DNA from: JADCGM01 sp943368345
GTDB lineage: Bacteria > Pseudomonadota > Alphaproteobacteria > Sphingomonadales > Sphingomonadaceae
Direction: 5' to 3'
DNA: 64,000 nucleotides
Assembly (NCBI GenBank): GCA_943368345.1
Contig: CALRKY020000002.1
Coordinates: forward strand, 67,741-131,740
The notes below the pieces were generated by a model, which worked only from the letters and a program-made list of their open reading frames with translations, did no database searches and had not been told where the DNA came from. The translations under genes were made by a program, and so were the position numbers. Shown here piece after piece: positions 1 to 7,627 of this stretch (the stretch's first letter is position 1; each line of letters opens with the position of its first letter).

Positions 1-72
1 TTGAACAGACTCGACACCCAGCCTGTTGCTGAAGCAGACTGAGCACCGCAAAACTCGGGGGAGAAGACTATC

Positions 73-1380
73 ATGCGTCGTCTGTTGCTGTTGGTGTTGG
101 CGCTTCTGGTATCCGGGCCGGTTCGCGCCGAGTCAGCCGATGTCGCATTGACGCGCGAAGCCTTTCGATTTGGCTTCCCGGTTTATGAAATGGCGCGGAC
201 CCGCTCGGCAGCGACCTCGCTGTTGCCGACCAACATGCTCGGGCATCGGCGGACCTTGTCAGACGCATCATCCCGCTGGGTGACGACCCCCAATAATGAC
301 ACGCTCTATTCGTCGGCCTGGCTTGATCTGCGCGCCGGCCCGGTCCTCTTGACAATGCCGCCGCTACCCAACCGATATCACTCGGCCGCGATGATGGATG
401 TTTTTACGGATAATTTCACCATCCTTGGGACCCGCAATCAGGCTGGCAAAGGCGGGCGCTATGCCATCGTCGGACCGGATTGGACCGGCAGTCCTCCAAA
501 TGATGCGACAGTGGTCAAAGCCCGCACCAATGATGTCTGGCTGCTGATCCGGACACTGGTCGATGGGCCAGCGGATCTGGAGGCCGCCCGGATTGCGCAG
601 GACGGTTTCAAACTTGCCCCCGTCAGTTCGTCAACCGGAACCGCGACATTTGCCGCGCCGCCGACACCGGACGTCGCGACTTTCATCAATGTGGTGGGGG
701 AGATGCTCGGCCGATCCTCAATCCCCGAGCTTCACCGCGCCCGGTTTGGACGACTGGCCGCGAGCGGGCTGATCGCCGGTGCCACCTGGGACGGCCTGTC
801 CGCTACCCAGCAAGCGGTTTGGCAAGCAAACTTTGCGGCCTTTCAATCGGAACTGCGCGGTGGACTCGGGGCCGTTGGCGAAACCCATGCCGGCTGGTCC
901 TACGGCAAAGCCAATGTCGGTGATTTCGGACAGGATGACCGGACGCGGGCATTGATCGCACTTGGTGGCCTCGCTGCGCTCCCACCGGCCGAGGCGATGT
1001 ACATGACCGGGAAAACCGATAGCGCCGGTCAAGCGTTTGACGGTGGCAAAACTTACCGGCTGCGAATTCCACCAAAGGGCTTGCCACTCCGGGGCTTTTG
1101 GTCGCTCAGCATGTACCAAGTCGAGCCGGATGGCCGCCTGTTCTTCGTCGACAACCCGGCGAATCGCTTCGCCATCGGTGACCGGACGGCCGGTTTGCAG
1201 AAGAATGGGGACGGTAGCCTCGACATCCTGATCAGCCGGACCGCTCCGACGGGTAGTGCAGGATCAAACTGGCTCCCTGCTCCTGCTGGTCAATTCCGGC
1301 TGATCATGCGAGCCTATTTGCCGAAACCGGAGCTTTTGAACGGCAAATGGCGGCTCCCGGCAATCGAACAACTGCCCTAG
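73..1380 (+). CDS. DUF1254/DUF1214 domain secreted protein
   Basis: A 435-residue protein of the DUF1254/DUF1214 family, whose biochemical role is not settled. It begins with a clear signal peptide (about residues 1-19, ending VRA), so it should act in the periplasm. The DUF1254-like half contains the TPNNDTLYSSAW stretch, and the C-terminal DUF1214-like half contains FWSLSMYQ followed by a conserved DNPANRFAIGDRT segment; this order is the family signature. A GGGGGAG ribosome site lies shortly before the ATG. The gene ends convergently, overlapping by 4 bases the end of the small secreted gene on the other strand. The family assignment is firm; no substrate can be read from the sequence. Confidence 0.85.
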   Translation: MRRLLLLVLALLVSGPVRAESADVALTREAFRFGFPVYEMARTRSAATSLLPTNMLGHRRTLSDASSRWVTTPNNDTLYSSAWLDLRAGPVLLTMPPLPNRYHSAAMMDVFTDNFTILGTRNQAGKGGRYAIVGPDWTGSPPNDATVVKARTNDVWLLIRTLVDGPADLEAARIAQDGFKLAPVSSSTGTATFAAPPTPDVATFINVVGEMLGRSSIPELHRARFGRLAASGLIAGATWDGLSATQQAVWQANFAAFQSELRGGLGAVGETHAGWSYGKANVGDFGQDDRTRALIALGGLAALPPAEAMYMTGKTDSAGQAFDGGKTYRLRIPPKGLPLRGFWSLSMYQVEPDGRLFFVDNPANRFAIGDRTAGLQKNGDGSLDILISRTAPTGSAGSNWLPAPAGQFRLIMRAYLPKPELLNGKWRLPAIEQLP

Positions 1381-1691
1381 TTTTTGCCGTCCCAATCGAC
1401 ATGCGACTCTGCTTTTTGCGTGTCGGCATCTGACTGATCGCCGCCAACACGGACGCATCTTCCGTTGGCATCCGCCACATAGCCCGGTTCGATCATCATC
1501 TGACCGCCGGGGTCGGAATGAAGACACCCCCGCTCCAGCAGGTTGTTCGTCACGATTTCGGCGCGACAATTGGAAAATGGCGTTGAGCAGAAGGACGGTT
1601 GGGCGAGCAATCGGTCGCCGGGGTCAGCCATCGCCGCACCGCTCGCCAGCGCAATCACGGTGCCAAGCGAGATGAGCAGATGCCGGTGCAT
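1377..1691 (-). CDS. Small secreted four-cysteine protein, unknown function
   Basis: A 104-residue protein that I do not recognise. It has a signal peptide (about residues 1-22, ending AAMA) and four cysteines in the mature part (SFCS, SNCRA, RGCLH, NGRCV), suggesting two disulfides in the periplasm. The C-terminus is hydrophilic and acidic. Its end overlaps the end of the DUF1254 gene by 4 bases, a convergent arrangement without room for a terminator. Its start lies only about 30 bases beyond the tRNA-Met 3' end on the same strand, so it may be read from the tRNA transcript or from its own promoter. Coding is supported by the signal peptide and by the lack of another ORF here. Confidence 0.6.
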   Translation of the reverse strand: MHRHLLISLGTVIALASGAAMADPGDRLLAQPSFCSTPFSNCRAEIVTNNLLERGCLHSDPGGQMMIEPGYVADANGRCVRVGGDQSDADTQKAESHVDWDGKN

Positions 1692-1721
1692 GGCCGGATG
1701 TTAACATGAAGTCGCCGATAC

Positions 1722-1798
1722 TGGTAGCAGGAGGCGGATTTGAACCGCCGACCTCCGGGTTATGAATCCGGCGCTCTCACCAACTGAGCTACCCTGCC
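1722..1798 (-). tRNA. tRNA-Met (CAT), elongator type
   Basis: Read on the minus strand, this 77-base sequence folds as a tRNA. The acceptor GGCAGGG pairs with TCCTGCT through two G-U pairs. The D-arm starts GCTC, the anticodon loop carries CAT, the T-arm is GGCGG-TTCAAAT-CCGCC, and CCA is encoded. It lacks the initiator-type GGG/CCC anticodon stem and the C1-A72 mismatch, so it is read as elongator Met (a CAT tRNA could also be Ile2 after lysidine modification). Confidence 0.93.
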
Positions 1799-1924
1799 AT
1801 ACCGAGCGCGAAGCGACGCGCATATAGTCGCCGCCCCTCCGATGGGTCAATGGCGTGGACGGCCTTTCGAAGCCCCGCTATCGCTGTGCAGCCATTTCCG
1901 TCGATTTCAACAAAGAGATGATCC

Positions 1925-2866
1925 GTGACCGACGTGATACCGACTGACAACTGGACGCTGGTCATCCACGGCGGTGCGGGTGCAATGACCCGCGCCACCA
2001 AATCCCCCGAACGTGAACAGGCAGCGCGCGCCGCACTCGCCCGGGCGCTCGACGCTGGTGGACGCATTTTGTCTGTCGGCGGTTCGGCGGTGGACGCCGT
2101 CCAAGCTGCGGTTCAAGTGCTGGAAGATGACCCGCATTTCAACGCCGGTCACGGGTCGGTGTTCACCCATGACGGACAGATTGAGCTGGATGCCGCCATC
2201 ATGGATGGAAACGGTCGCCGCGCCGGTGCGGTCGCCGCCGTCACCCGGTCGCGCAACCCGATTGCCGCCGCCCGTGCGGTTATGGACCACAGCCCCCACG
2301 TCCTGCTGTCCGGCCCCGGTGCCGATGCTTTTGCGGCGGCCAACGAGGTTCAGCAGACCGATCCGACCTATTTTCATACCCCCCACCGCTGGGCGCAGCT
2401 CGAAAAGGCGCGCGAACTGGGCGACGGGCATTTCGATGCGGATGTGAAGTTCGGGACGGTAGGAGCCGTGGCGCGCGATGCTGCCGGCCATGTTGCGGCT
2501 GCCACCTCGACCGGTGGCCTGACCGGCAAACGCTGGGGACGGATCGGCGACTCGCCTCTGATCGGAGCCGGAACCTATGCCGACGACCGGGCCGGTGCGG
2601 TGTCGGCAACCGGGTCGGGCGAGTTCTACATTCGCGAAGGTGTCGCCCACGAAATCTGCGCCCGCGTCCGCCTGTTGCGAGAAGGCGTCCAGGCCGCAGC
2701 GGATTTTGTTCAAGCCGAAACCCGGGAACTGGGCGGCGTTGGCGGTGTGATTATCGTCGGGGCCGATGGTACCCCGGCCTGGAGTTTCAACACCCCCGGC
2801 ATGTACCGCGGCGTCCTCCGTGGCGGTCGGGACCCGGTGTTCGCGATCTTCGGGGACGAGCCCTAG
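1925..2866 (+). CDS. iaaA: Isoaspartyl peptidase / L-asparaginase (Ntn hydrolase)
   Basis: A 313-residue plant-type asparaginase of the Ntn-hydrolase superfamily. These enzymes hydrolyse isoaspartyl dipeptides and L-asparagine and mature by self-cleavage. The N-terminal VIHGGAGA motif is typical. The cleavage and nucleophile site is the TVG motif at Thr178 (KFGTVGAVARD), followed by the STGG segment (about 195-198) and GDSPLIGAGTYAD that line the active site. Length is normal for the family. The start codon is GTG; no in-frame ATG lies just upstream. It stands alone, with tRNA-Met divergent on one side and chrA 80 bases downstream. Whether the main substrate is asparagine or isoaspartyl peptide cannot be told from sequence. 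Confidence 0.9.
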   Translation: MTDVIPTDNWTLVIHGGAGAMTRATKSPEREQAARAALARALDAGGRILSVGGSAVDAVQAAVQVLEDDPHFNAGHGSVFTHDGQIELDAAIMDGNGRRAGAVAAVTRSRNPIAAARAVMDHSPHVLLSGPGADAFAAANEVQQTDPTYFHTPHRWAQLEKARELGDGHFDADVKFGTVGAVARDAAGHVAAATSTGGLTGKRWGRIGDSPLIGAGTYADDRAGAVSATGSGEFYIREGVAHEICARVRLLREGVQAAADFVQAETRELGGVGGVIIVGADGTPAWSFNTPGMYRGVLRGGRDPVFAIFGDEP

Positions 2867-2946
2867 ATCATTGTAGTTGGACAATATACCGAGTTAGTCA
2901 TCCGAACGGACGCTGGTGATATATCACGCCGAGATCAGGAGGTAGA

Positions 2947-4359
2947 ATGCCGGCTACCCGGACTAATTCCTCCTTGAACTCTGGGGCTGAGGCTGCACAG
3001 GGCATCCCCTTCCGTGACGCGGTGCAGGTCTGGGGCCGCATCGCTCTGCTCAGTTTCGGGGGACCTGCCGGGCAGATTGCGGTGATGCACCGGATATTGG
3101 TCGAGGAGAAAAAATGGATTGGGGAGGAGCGTTTTCTCCACGCCCTCAATTTCTGTATGCTGTTGCCCGGGCCGGAAGCGCAGCAGCTCGCCATCTATAT
3201 CGGCTGGCTGCTGCACAAAACCATCGGTGGATTGCTGGCCGGCGTCATGTTCGTCCTGCCCGGCCTCATCTCGATCATGGCGCTCAGCTGGATTTATGTG
3301 CTGTGGGGCAATGTCGGAGCGGTTGCAGGCCTGTTTTTCGGATTGAAGGCCGCAGTGCTGGCGATTGTTGCACAGGCCGTGCTCCGCATAGGCGGACGGG
3401 CACTGGGCAATCCAACGCGTATCGCGGTCGCGGTTGGGGCATTTGTCGCGATATTCCTCCTCGATGTGCCATTTCCGCTGATTGTGCTGTCGGCAGGATT
3501 GATCGGCTATGTCACCGGTCTGCGCGGGAGCTCCGCTTTTGGCGCTGGCGTCGGGCACGGCGCAGCAACCGGTGCAACTGTCAGCGATGCTGACAGCGCG
3601 CTTGGTACCGAAATACCGGCGCACGCACTGCCAAACCGCGGCTGGACCGTCCGGATGGCCGCCATACTGCTGACGCTCTGGCTCGGCCCTGTGGCGCTCA
3701 TCGCGGCCTTGCTCGGCCCGGATAGTGCCTTCACCAATATCGCCACCTTCTTTTCGAAAGCGGCGATGGTGACCTTTGGCGGGGCCTATTCGGTCCTCGC
3801 CTATGTCGCGCAGGAAGCGGTCGACACCTATGGATGGCTGCGCCCGGCGGAGATGCTCGATGGCCTCGGTATGGCGGAGACGACGCCGGGGCCGCTGATC
3901 ATGGTCACACAGTTCGTCGGCTTTCTGGGGGCCTACCGGAACCCGGACGGATTGTCGCCGCTGGTTGCCGGGACGCTGGGGGGACTGCTGACCACCTGGG
4001 TGACCTTTGCACCCTGCTTCCTCTGGATTTTCCTCGGTGCACCCTTTGTCGAGCGGCTCCGGCACAATTTGCCGCTGGCCGCCGCACTGTCGGCTATCTC
4101 GGCAGCGGTCGTCGGCGTGGTGGCCAATCTGGCGATCTGGTTCGCGCTCCATCATCTGTTCCGCACTGTCGGGGAACAGTCGTTCGGTCCGCTCCGTGTC
4201 GATCTGCCGGTGCTGGCGTCGGTGGACGTTGCGGCCGTCGCGCTCTCCCTCGCCGCTATCGTCGCCATGTTCCGGTACCGGCTCGGGGTATTTCCGGTGC
4301 TTGGGCTCTGTGCAGCCGGTGGTCTGTTGATTCGGGTCGGAACGGGCTTGTTGGCCTGA
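2947..4359 (+). CDS. chrA: Chromate transporter, two-domain ChrA family
   Basis: A 470-residue membrane protein with the two homologous CHR domains of the long ChrA family, which exports chromate using the proton motive force. The first domain carries LLSFGGPAGQIAVMHR (near residue 36) and the second MVTFGGAYSVLAYVAQEAV (near residue 275) followed by GMAETTPGPLIMVTQFVGF. Many hydrophobic segments run through both halves. A strong AGGAGGTAG ribosome site precedes the ATG by a few bases, which fixes the start. The central hydrophilic linker is about 50 residues. No chrB-like regulator is next to it, so chromate as the natural substrate is a family inference; some CHR proteins may move other anions. 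Confidence 0.92.
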   Translation: MPATRTNSSLNSGAEAAQGIPFRDAVQVWGRIALLSFGGPAGQIAVMHRILVEEKKWIGEERFLHALNFCMLLPGPEAQQLAIYIGWLLHKTIGGLLAGVMFVLPGLISIMALSWIYVLWGNVGAVAGLFFGLKAAVLAIVAQAVLRIGGRALGNPTRIAVAVGAFVAIFLLDVPFPLIVLSAGLIGYVTGLRGSSAFGAGVGHGAATGATVSDADSALGTEIPAHALPNRGWTVRMAAILLTLWLGPVALIAALLGPDSAFTNIATFFSKAAMVTFGGAYSVLAYVAQEAVDTYGWLRPAEMLDGLGMAETTPGPLIMVTQFVGFLGAYRNPDGLSPLVAGTLGGLLTTWVTFAPCFLWIFLGAPFVERLRHNLPLAAALSAISAAVVGVVANLAIWFALHHLFRTVGEQSFGPLRVDLPVLASVDVAAVALSLAAIVAMFRYRLGVFPVLGLCAAGGLLIRVGTGLLA

Positions 4360-4376
4360 ACCAAAAGGCCAAGCTG

Positions 4377-4399
4377 TCCTGACTTTCGTTAGGGTGGCG
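4377..4399. repeat. Degenerate half-copy of the TCCTGACTTTCGTCAGGATG repeat
   Basis: Twenty of 23 bases match one arm of the long inverted repeats seen at 6673-6751 and 59536-59613. It lies just after the chrA stop codon. The partner arm is missing, so this is a remnant or a chance match; the position after a gene end fits the other copies. Confidence 0.45.
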
Positions 4400-4452
4400 G
4401 CGCGGGCAAATACCGGTCTAATAGCCCCGCAACAGGTTCGGAGACTCCCAAT

Positions 4453-5412
4453 ATGTCGATGCCAAATGTCCTGCGTGGTCGTCTGTCGATTCCGGTGATC
4501 GCTTCACCATTGTTCATCATTTCCAATCCAGACTTGGTGATCGCGCAGTGCAAGGCCGGTGTCGTCGGGTCCTTCCCCAGTTTGAACGCCCGCCCCCTGC
4601 CGCAGTTTGAAGAATGGCTGCAGCGACTGACCGCCGAACTCGGGCCGAACGACGCGCCCTATGCGGTCAACCTGATCGTCCACAAATCCAACGACCGGTT
4701 GATGGATGATCTGGCGCTGTGCGTGAAATACAAGGTACCGATCATCATCACCTCGCTCGGCGCGCGGGAGGATGTGAATACCGCCATCCACAGCTATGGC
4801 GGCATCGTCCTGCATGATGTGATCAACGACCGCTTCGCGCGCAAGGCGATTGAGAAAGGCGCGGATGGCCTGATCCCGGTGGCCGCTGGTGCTGGCGGTC
4901 ATGCCGGTACTTTGTCACCATTCGCGATGATCCAGGAAATTCGGCAGTGGTTCGACGGCCCCGTCGCCCTGTCCGGGTCCATTGCGACCGGCGATGCGGT
5001 CCTCGCAGCGCAGGCGATGGGGGCCGATCTTGGCTATATCGGTTCGGCCTTCATCGCGACGAAGGAAGCCCGGGCCGACGAACGCTACAAACAGATGATC
5101 GTCGACAGCAGCGCCGACGATATCATCTATTCAAGCCTGTTTACCGGCGTGCACGGTAATTATCTCGCCCCGTCGGTGCGGGCCGCCGGCATGGACCCGC
5201 TCGCCCTGCCGCAAGGCGATGTATCGACAATGAATTTTGGCTCAAACGCCGCACCAAAAGCCTGGAAGGAAATCTGGGGCTGTGGCCAGGGAATCGGTGC
5301 GGTGAAGGAAATCCTGCCCGCTGGCGAACTGGTCGCGCGTCTGTGCCGGGAATATGAAGCGGCGAAACAGCGGGTGAGCGGGTCGGCAGGCCTGCTTCGA
5401 TCCGCAGCCTAA
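4453..5412 (+). CDS. Nitronate monooxygenase family flavoprotein
   Basis: A 319-residue TIM-barrel flavoprotein of the nitronate monooxygenase (former 2-nitropropane dioxygenase) family, which uses FMN and oxygen to break down alkyl nitronates. The sequence shows the N-terminal IPVIASPLF strand, the glycine-rich AAGAGGHAG stretch (about residues 143-151) with the usual histidine, and the phosphate-binding SGSIATGDAV...GADLGYIGSAFIAT segment. Length is normal. A GGAG ribosome site precedes the ATG. The downstream neighbour is the convergent tRNA-Lys. Class I versus class II nitronate monooxygenase, or a related enoyl reductase role, is not resolved by sequence alone. Confidence 0.85.
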   Translation: MSMPNVLRGRLSIPVIASPLFIISNPDLVIAQCKAGVVGSFPSLNARPLPQFEEWLQRLTAELGPNDAPYAVNLIVHKSNDRLMDDLALCVKYKVPIIITSLGAREDVNTAIHSYGGIVLHDVINDRFARKAIEKGADGLIPVAAGAGGHAGTLSPFAMIQEIRQWFDGPVALSGSIATGDAVLAAQAMGADLGYIGSAFIATKEARADERYKQMIVDSSADDIIYSSLFTGVHGNYLAPSVRAAGMDPLALPQGDVSTMNFGSNAAPKAWKEIWGCGQGIGAVKEILPAGELVARLCREYEAAKQRVSGSAGLLRSAA

Positions 5413-5424
5413 ACCCTGGGCGCA

Positions 5425-5500
5425 TGGTGGGCTCGCCGGGATTTGAACCCGGGACCTACAGATTAAAAGTCCGTTGCTCTACCGACTGAGCTACGAGCCC
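5425..5500 (-). tRNA. tRNA-Lys (TTT)
   Basis: On the minus strand a 76-base tRNA folds with acceptor GGGCTCG/CGAGCCC, D-arm GCTC...GAGC, anticodon loop CTTTTAA giving TTT, T-arm CCGGG-TTCAAAT-CCCGG, and encoded CCA. Its first ten bases overlap the 3' end of folK, whose TAG stop lies at tRNA positions 8-10; the tRNA must be processed out of, or compete with, a folK read-through transcript. Confidence 0.95.
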
Positions 5501-6006
5501 ACATGCGCGGGCGTCTCCCTACGGACGGGGGTGGGGCGCGTCAACCGGACACGCAATTGCCGCGCCGACAATCCGAGCTGCGGGTGTCGCCAATCCGGGT
5601 AAATGTCGCAAAGTGGATCGAGCACAAAGCTGCGCCGACGCATCTCCGGATGCGGAAGTATCAGCCCCGCGCCGCGTGTCACCAGACGTCCATAGGCGAT
5701 GAGGTCGAGATCGAGCACACGCGGCCCCCATTTACGACGACGCTTGCGGCCGAACGCCGCCTCGATTCCGTGAAGCGCAGCTAGAAGATCGGCGGGCAAC
5801 AGGGAGGTTGTGCCGCGCACCGCTGCATTGACGTAGCCCCGCTGTTTGGGACCGACGGGTGCGGTGGCGCGAAGTCGGGAAACTTTCCCGATCTTCACCC
5901 CTACCCCTCCCATCGCGACAATCGCAGCCCGCAGGATTTGGGCAGGCGAACCGTGGCGACCGTGACGCCGGTTCGAACCGAGGGCAATGATGACGGTGGC
6001 TTGCAT
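5491..6006 (-). CDS. folK: 2-amino-4-hydroxy-6-hydroxymethyldihydropteridine pyrophosphokinase
   Basis: HPPK of folate biosynthesis: transfers pyrophosphate from ATP to 6-hydroxymethyl-7,8-dihydropterin in the cytosol. The 171-residue protein begins with the family strand VIIALGSNRR and carries the diagnostic GPRVLDLDLIAYG motif (about residues 94-106) with the metal-binding aspartates, then LPHPEMRRRSFVL. The C-terminal 15 or so residues are not conserved family sequence and run into the tRNA-Lys gene, so the reading frame closes with a stop codon borrowed from the tRNA. Its start is divergent from the uracil-DNA glycosylase gene, with about 30 bases between the ATGs. No folB or folP is next to it. 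Confidence 0.9.
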   Translation of the reverse strand: MQATVIIALGSNRRHGRHGSPAQILRAAIVAMGGVGVKIGKVSRLRATAPVGPKQRGYVNAAVRGTTSLLPADLLAALHGIEAAFGRKRRRKWGPRVLDLDLIAYGRLVTRGAGLILPHPEMRRRSFVLDPLCDIYPDWRHPQLGLSARQLRVRLTRPTPVRRETPAHVGS

Positions 6007-6036
6007 GTCCGGGGGCAGGCCTTAGACGGAGCCACG

Positions 6037-6684
6037 ATGCAAGTGAACCCTGATCGCGATTGTCCGCTCTGTCCCCGTCTGGTCGAATATCGCGAACGGC
6101 TGCGGGTCGAGAAGCCCGATTGGTACAATGCCCCTGTAAACGGCTGGGGAGACCCAGGAGCGTGGTTGCTGGTCGTCGGGCTGGCTCCGGGCGTTACCGG
6201 GGCCAACCGCACTGGACGGCCATTTACGGGAGATTACGCGGGTGCCCTGCTTTACGGCACGCTCGCCAAGTTCGGTTTTACCAATGGCCAGTTCGGCGGG
6301 GCGGCGGATGACGGACTGACATTGAACGGCGTTTTCATTGCCAACGCTGCCGCCTGCGTCCCACCGCAGAACAAGCCCCTGCCGGTGGAAGTCGCCAACT
6401 GCCGCCCATTTCTCCAGGCTCGCATCGCATCGTTACCCAATCTGAAGGCAGTGGTCGCGCTCGGCTCCATCGCCCATCAATCGACCGTCAAGGCGCTGGG
6501 CGGCAAGCTTCCGAAACACCCGTTTGGCCACGGAAACCAGCATGTCATGAAGGCGGGCGTGACCCTGCTCGACAGCTATCATTGCAGCCGCTTGAACACC
6601 AACACCGGGCGACTGACGACCGAGATGTTCGAGGACATTTTCCGCGCGGCGAGAGAAGTGGGCGTCGGAGCCACGTCATCCTGA
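6037..6684 (+). CDS. Uracil-DNA glycosylase, family 4/5 (likely UDGb), Fe-S
   Basis: A 215-residue Fe-S uracil-DNA glycosylase that removes uracil, and in family 5 also hypoxanthine, from DNA. Motif 1 is GLAPGVTGANRTGRPFTGD, with an alanine where family 1 has the catalytic Asp-Gln pair; this favours family 5 (UDGb) over family 4. The Fe-S cluster cysteines are visible: CPLC near the N-terminus and a second pair around AACVPPQNKPLPVEVANC. Motif 2 is SYHCSRLNTNTGR near the C-terminus. The ATG at 6037 is chosen because homologous sequence begins there (MQVNPDRDCPLC) and the longer frame would run across the folK start. It ends inside the left arm of a palindromic repeat shared with the convergent aguB. 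Confidence 0.85.
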   Translation: MQVNPDRDCPLCPRLVEYRERLRVEKPDWYNAPVNGWGDPGAWLLVVGLAPGVTGANRTGRPFTGDYAGALLYGTLAKFGFTNGQFGGAADDGLTLNGVFIANAAACVPPQNKPLPVEVANCRPFLQARIASLPNLKAVVALGSIAHQSTVKALGGKLPKHPFGHGNQHVMKAGVTLLDSYHCSRLNTNTGRLTTEMFEDIFRAAREVGVGATSS

Positions 6685-6751
6685 CGAAAGTCAGGATCTC
6701 GTGCAGCGGGGACGATCCGGCCAGAGATCCTGACTTTCGTCAGGATGACGT
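6673..6751. repeat. Long inverted repeat (28-bp perfect arms), bidirectional terminator candidate
   Basis: Arms at 6673-6700 and 6724-6751 are perfect reverse complements; each arm is itself a small hairpin (TCCTGAC-GAAA-GTCAGGA). The left arm overlaps the 3' end of the glycosylase gene and the element sits before the convergent aguB end. A second copy with 25-bp arms is at 59536-59613. The placement between gene ends suggests termination or mRNA 3' protection; the recurrence suggests a dispersed repeat family. Confidence 0.85.
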
Positions 6752-6778
6752 TCTCTCAAAACGGGGACGATCCTTGGT

Positions 6779-7627
6779 TCACCGATCCTCGACCAACCGT
6801 CCATAAAGCTCAGGTCGGCGGTCCCGGAAAAACCCGAAATTGGCCCGGTGCTTGCGAACCTTTGCCAGATCGAAACTCGCAACCGCGATCCCGCTCTGGT
6901 CGGTCCCCAGTTCACGGATCATGTCGCCGCGTTCGTCACAGATGAAGCTGTTGCCGTAAAACCGCTGGTCCTCTTCGATGCCCGTCCGGTTGGACGCCAC
7001 AATCGGCACCACATTGGACACCGCATGCCCCTGCATCGCCCTGAGCCAGAGCCGCCGGGTATCAAGGTCCTCCTCCTCCGGCTCGGAGCCGATGGCGGTT
7101 GGGTAAAACAGGATGTCCGCCCCCATCAGCATCATCGCCCGGGCGGTTTCCGGATACCATTGGTCCCAGCAAATGCCGACGCCGATCCGGGCATAGCGAG
7201 TGTCCCAGACCTTGAACCCGGTGTTGCCGGGGCGAAAATAGAATTTCTCCTCATAGCCCGGTCCGTCCGGAATATGACTCTTGCGGTAGACCCCCATGAC
7301 CGCGCCGCTGTCATCGATCATGGCGAGCGAGTTGTAATGGTGCGGCCCATCGCGCTCGAAAAAGCTGGTTGGGATGTAGATTTTCTCCCGCCGCGCCACT
7401 TCCCGCATCGCCTCGACCGCAGGATGGGTCTCTACCGGCTTCGCTCGGGCAAATAGCTCGCCTTTCTCGTGGCGGCAGAAATAATGCCCCTCGAACAATT
7501 CCGGCGGCAAGATGATCTTGGCCCCTTGCCCCGCTGCCTCCCGGACCAGCGCCGCCGTCGCCGCGATGTCGGTGTCATTATCATCGGTGAACGCCAGTTG
7601 CAGCGCGGCGACTGCGACATTGGTCAT
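6779..7627 (-). CDS. aguB: N-carbamoylputrescine amidase
   Basis: A 282-residue nitrilase-superfamily enzyme that hydrolyses N-carbamoylputrescine to putrescine, the last step of the agmatine route. The catalytic triad is visible: Glu in LPPELFEG, Lys in YRKSHIPDGPGYEEKFYF, and Cys in GICWDQWYPE. These flanking sequences are specific for the AguB branch rather than generic nitrilases. The ATG at 7627 shares its A with the TGA stop of aguA (TGATG), which argues for translational coupling and against a start nine codons further up. It is the last gene of the ppx-rlmE-phnA-like-aguA-aguB series. Polyamine supply in the cytosol is the expected role. Confidence 0.93.
   Translation of the reverse strand: MTNVAVAALQLAFTDDNDTDIAATAALVREAAGQGAKIILPPELFEGHYFCRHEKGELFARAKPVETHPAVEAMREVARREKIYIPTSFFERDGPHHYNSLAMIDDSGAVMGVYRKSHIPDGPGYEEKFYFRPGNTGFKVWDTRYARIGVGICWDQWYPETARAMMLMGADILFYPTAIGSEPEEEDLDTRRLWLRAMQGHAVSNVVPIVASNRTGIEEDQRFYGNSFICDERGDMIRELGTDQSGIAVASFDLAKVRKHRANFGFFRDRRPELYGRLVEDR

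Noticed and set aside
2935..4155. 406-codon minus-strand open frame opposite chrA
   Set aside because: Its sequence is rich in Arg, Gln and His with no domain, as expected for an antisense shadow in high-GC DNA; chrA has clear CHR motifs and a strong ribosome site.
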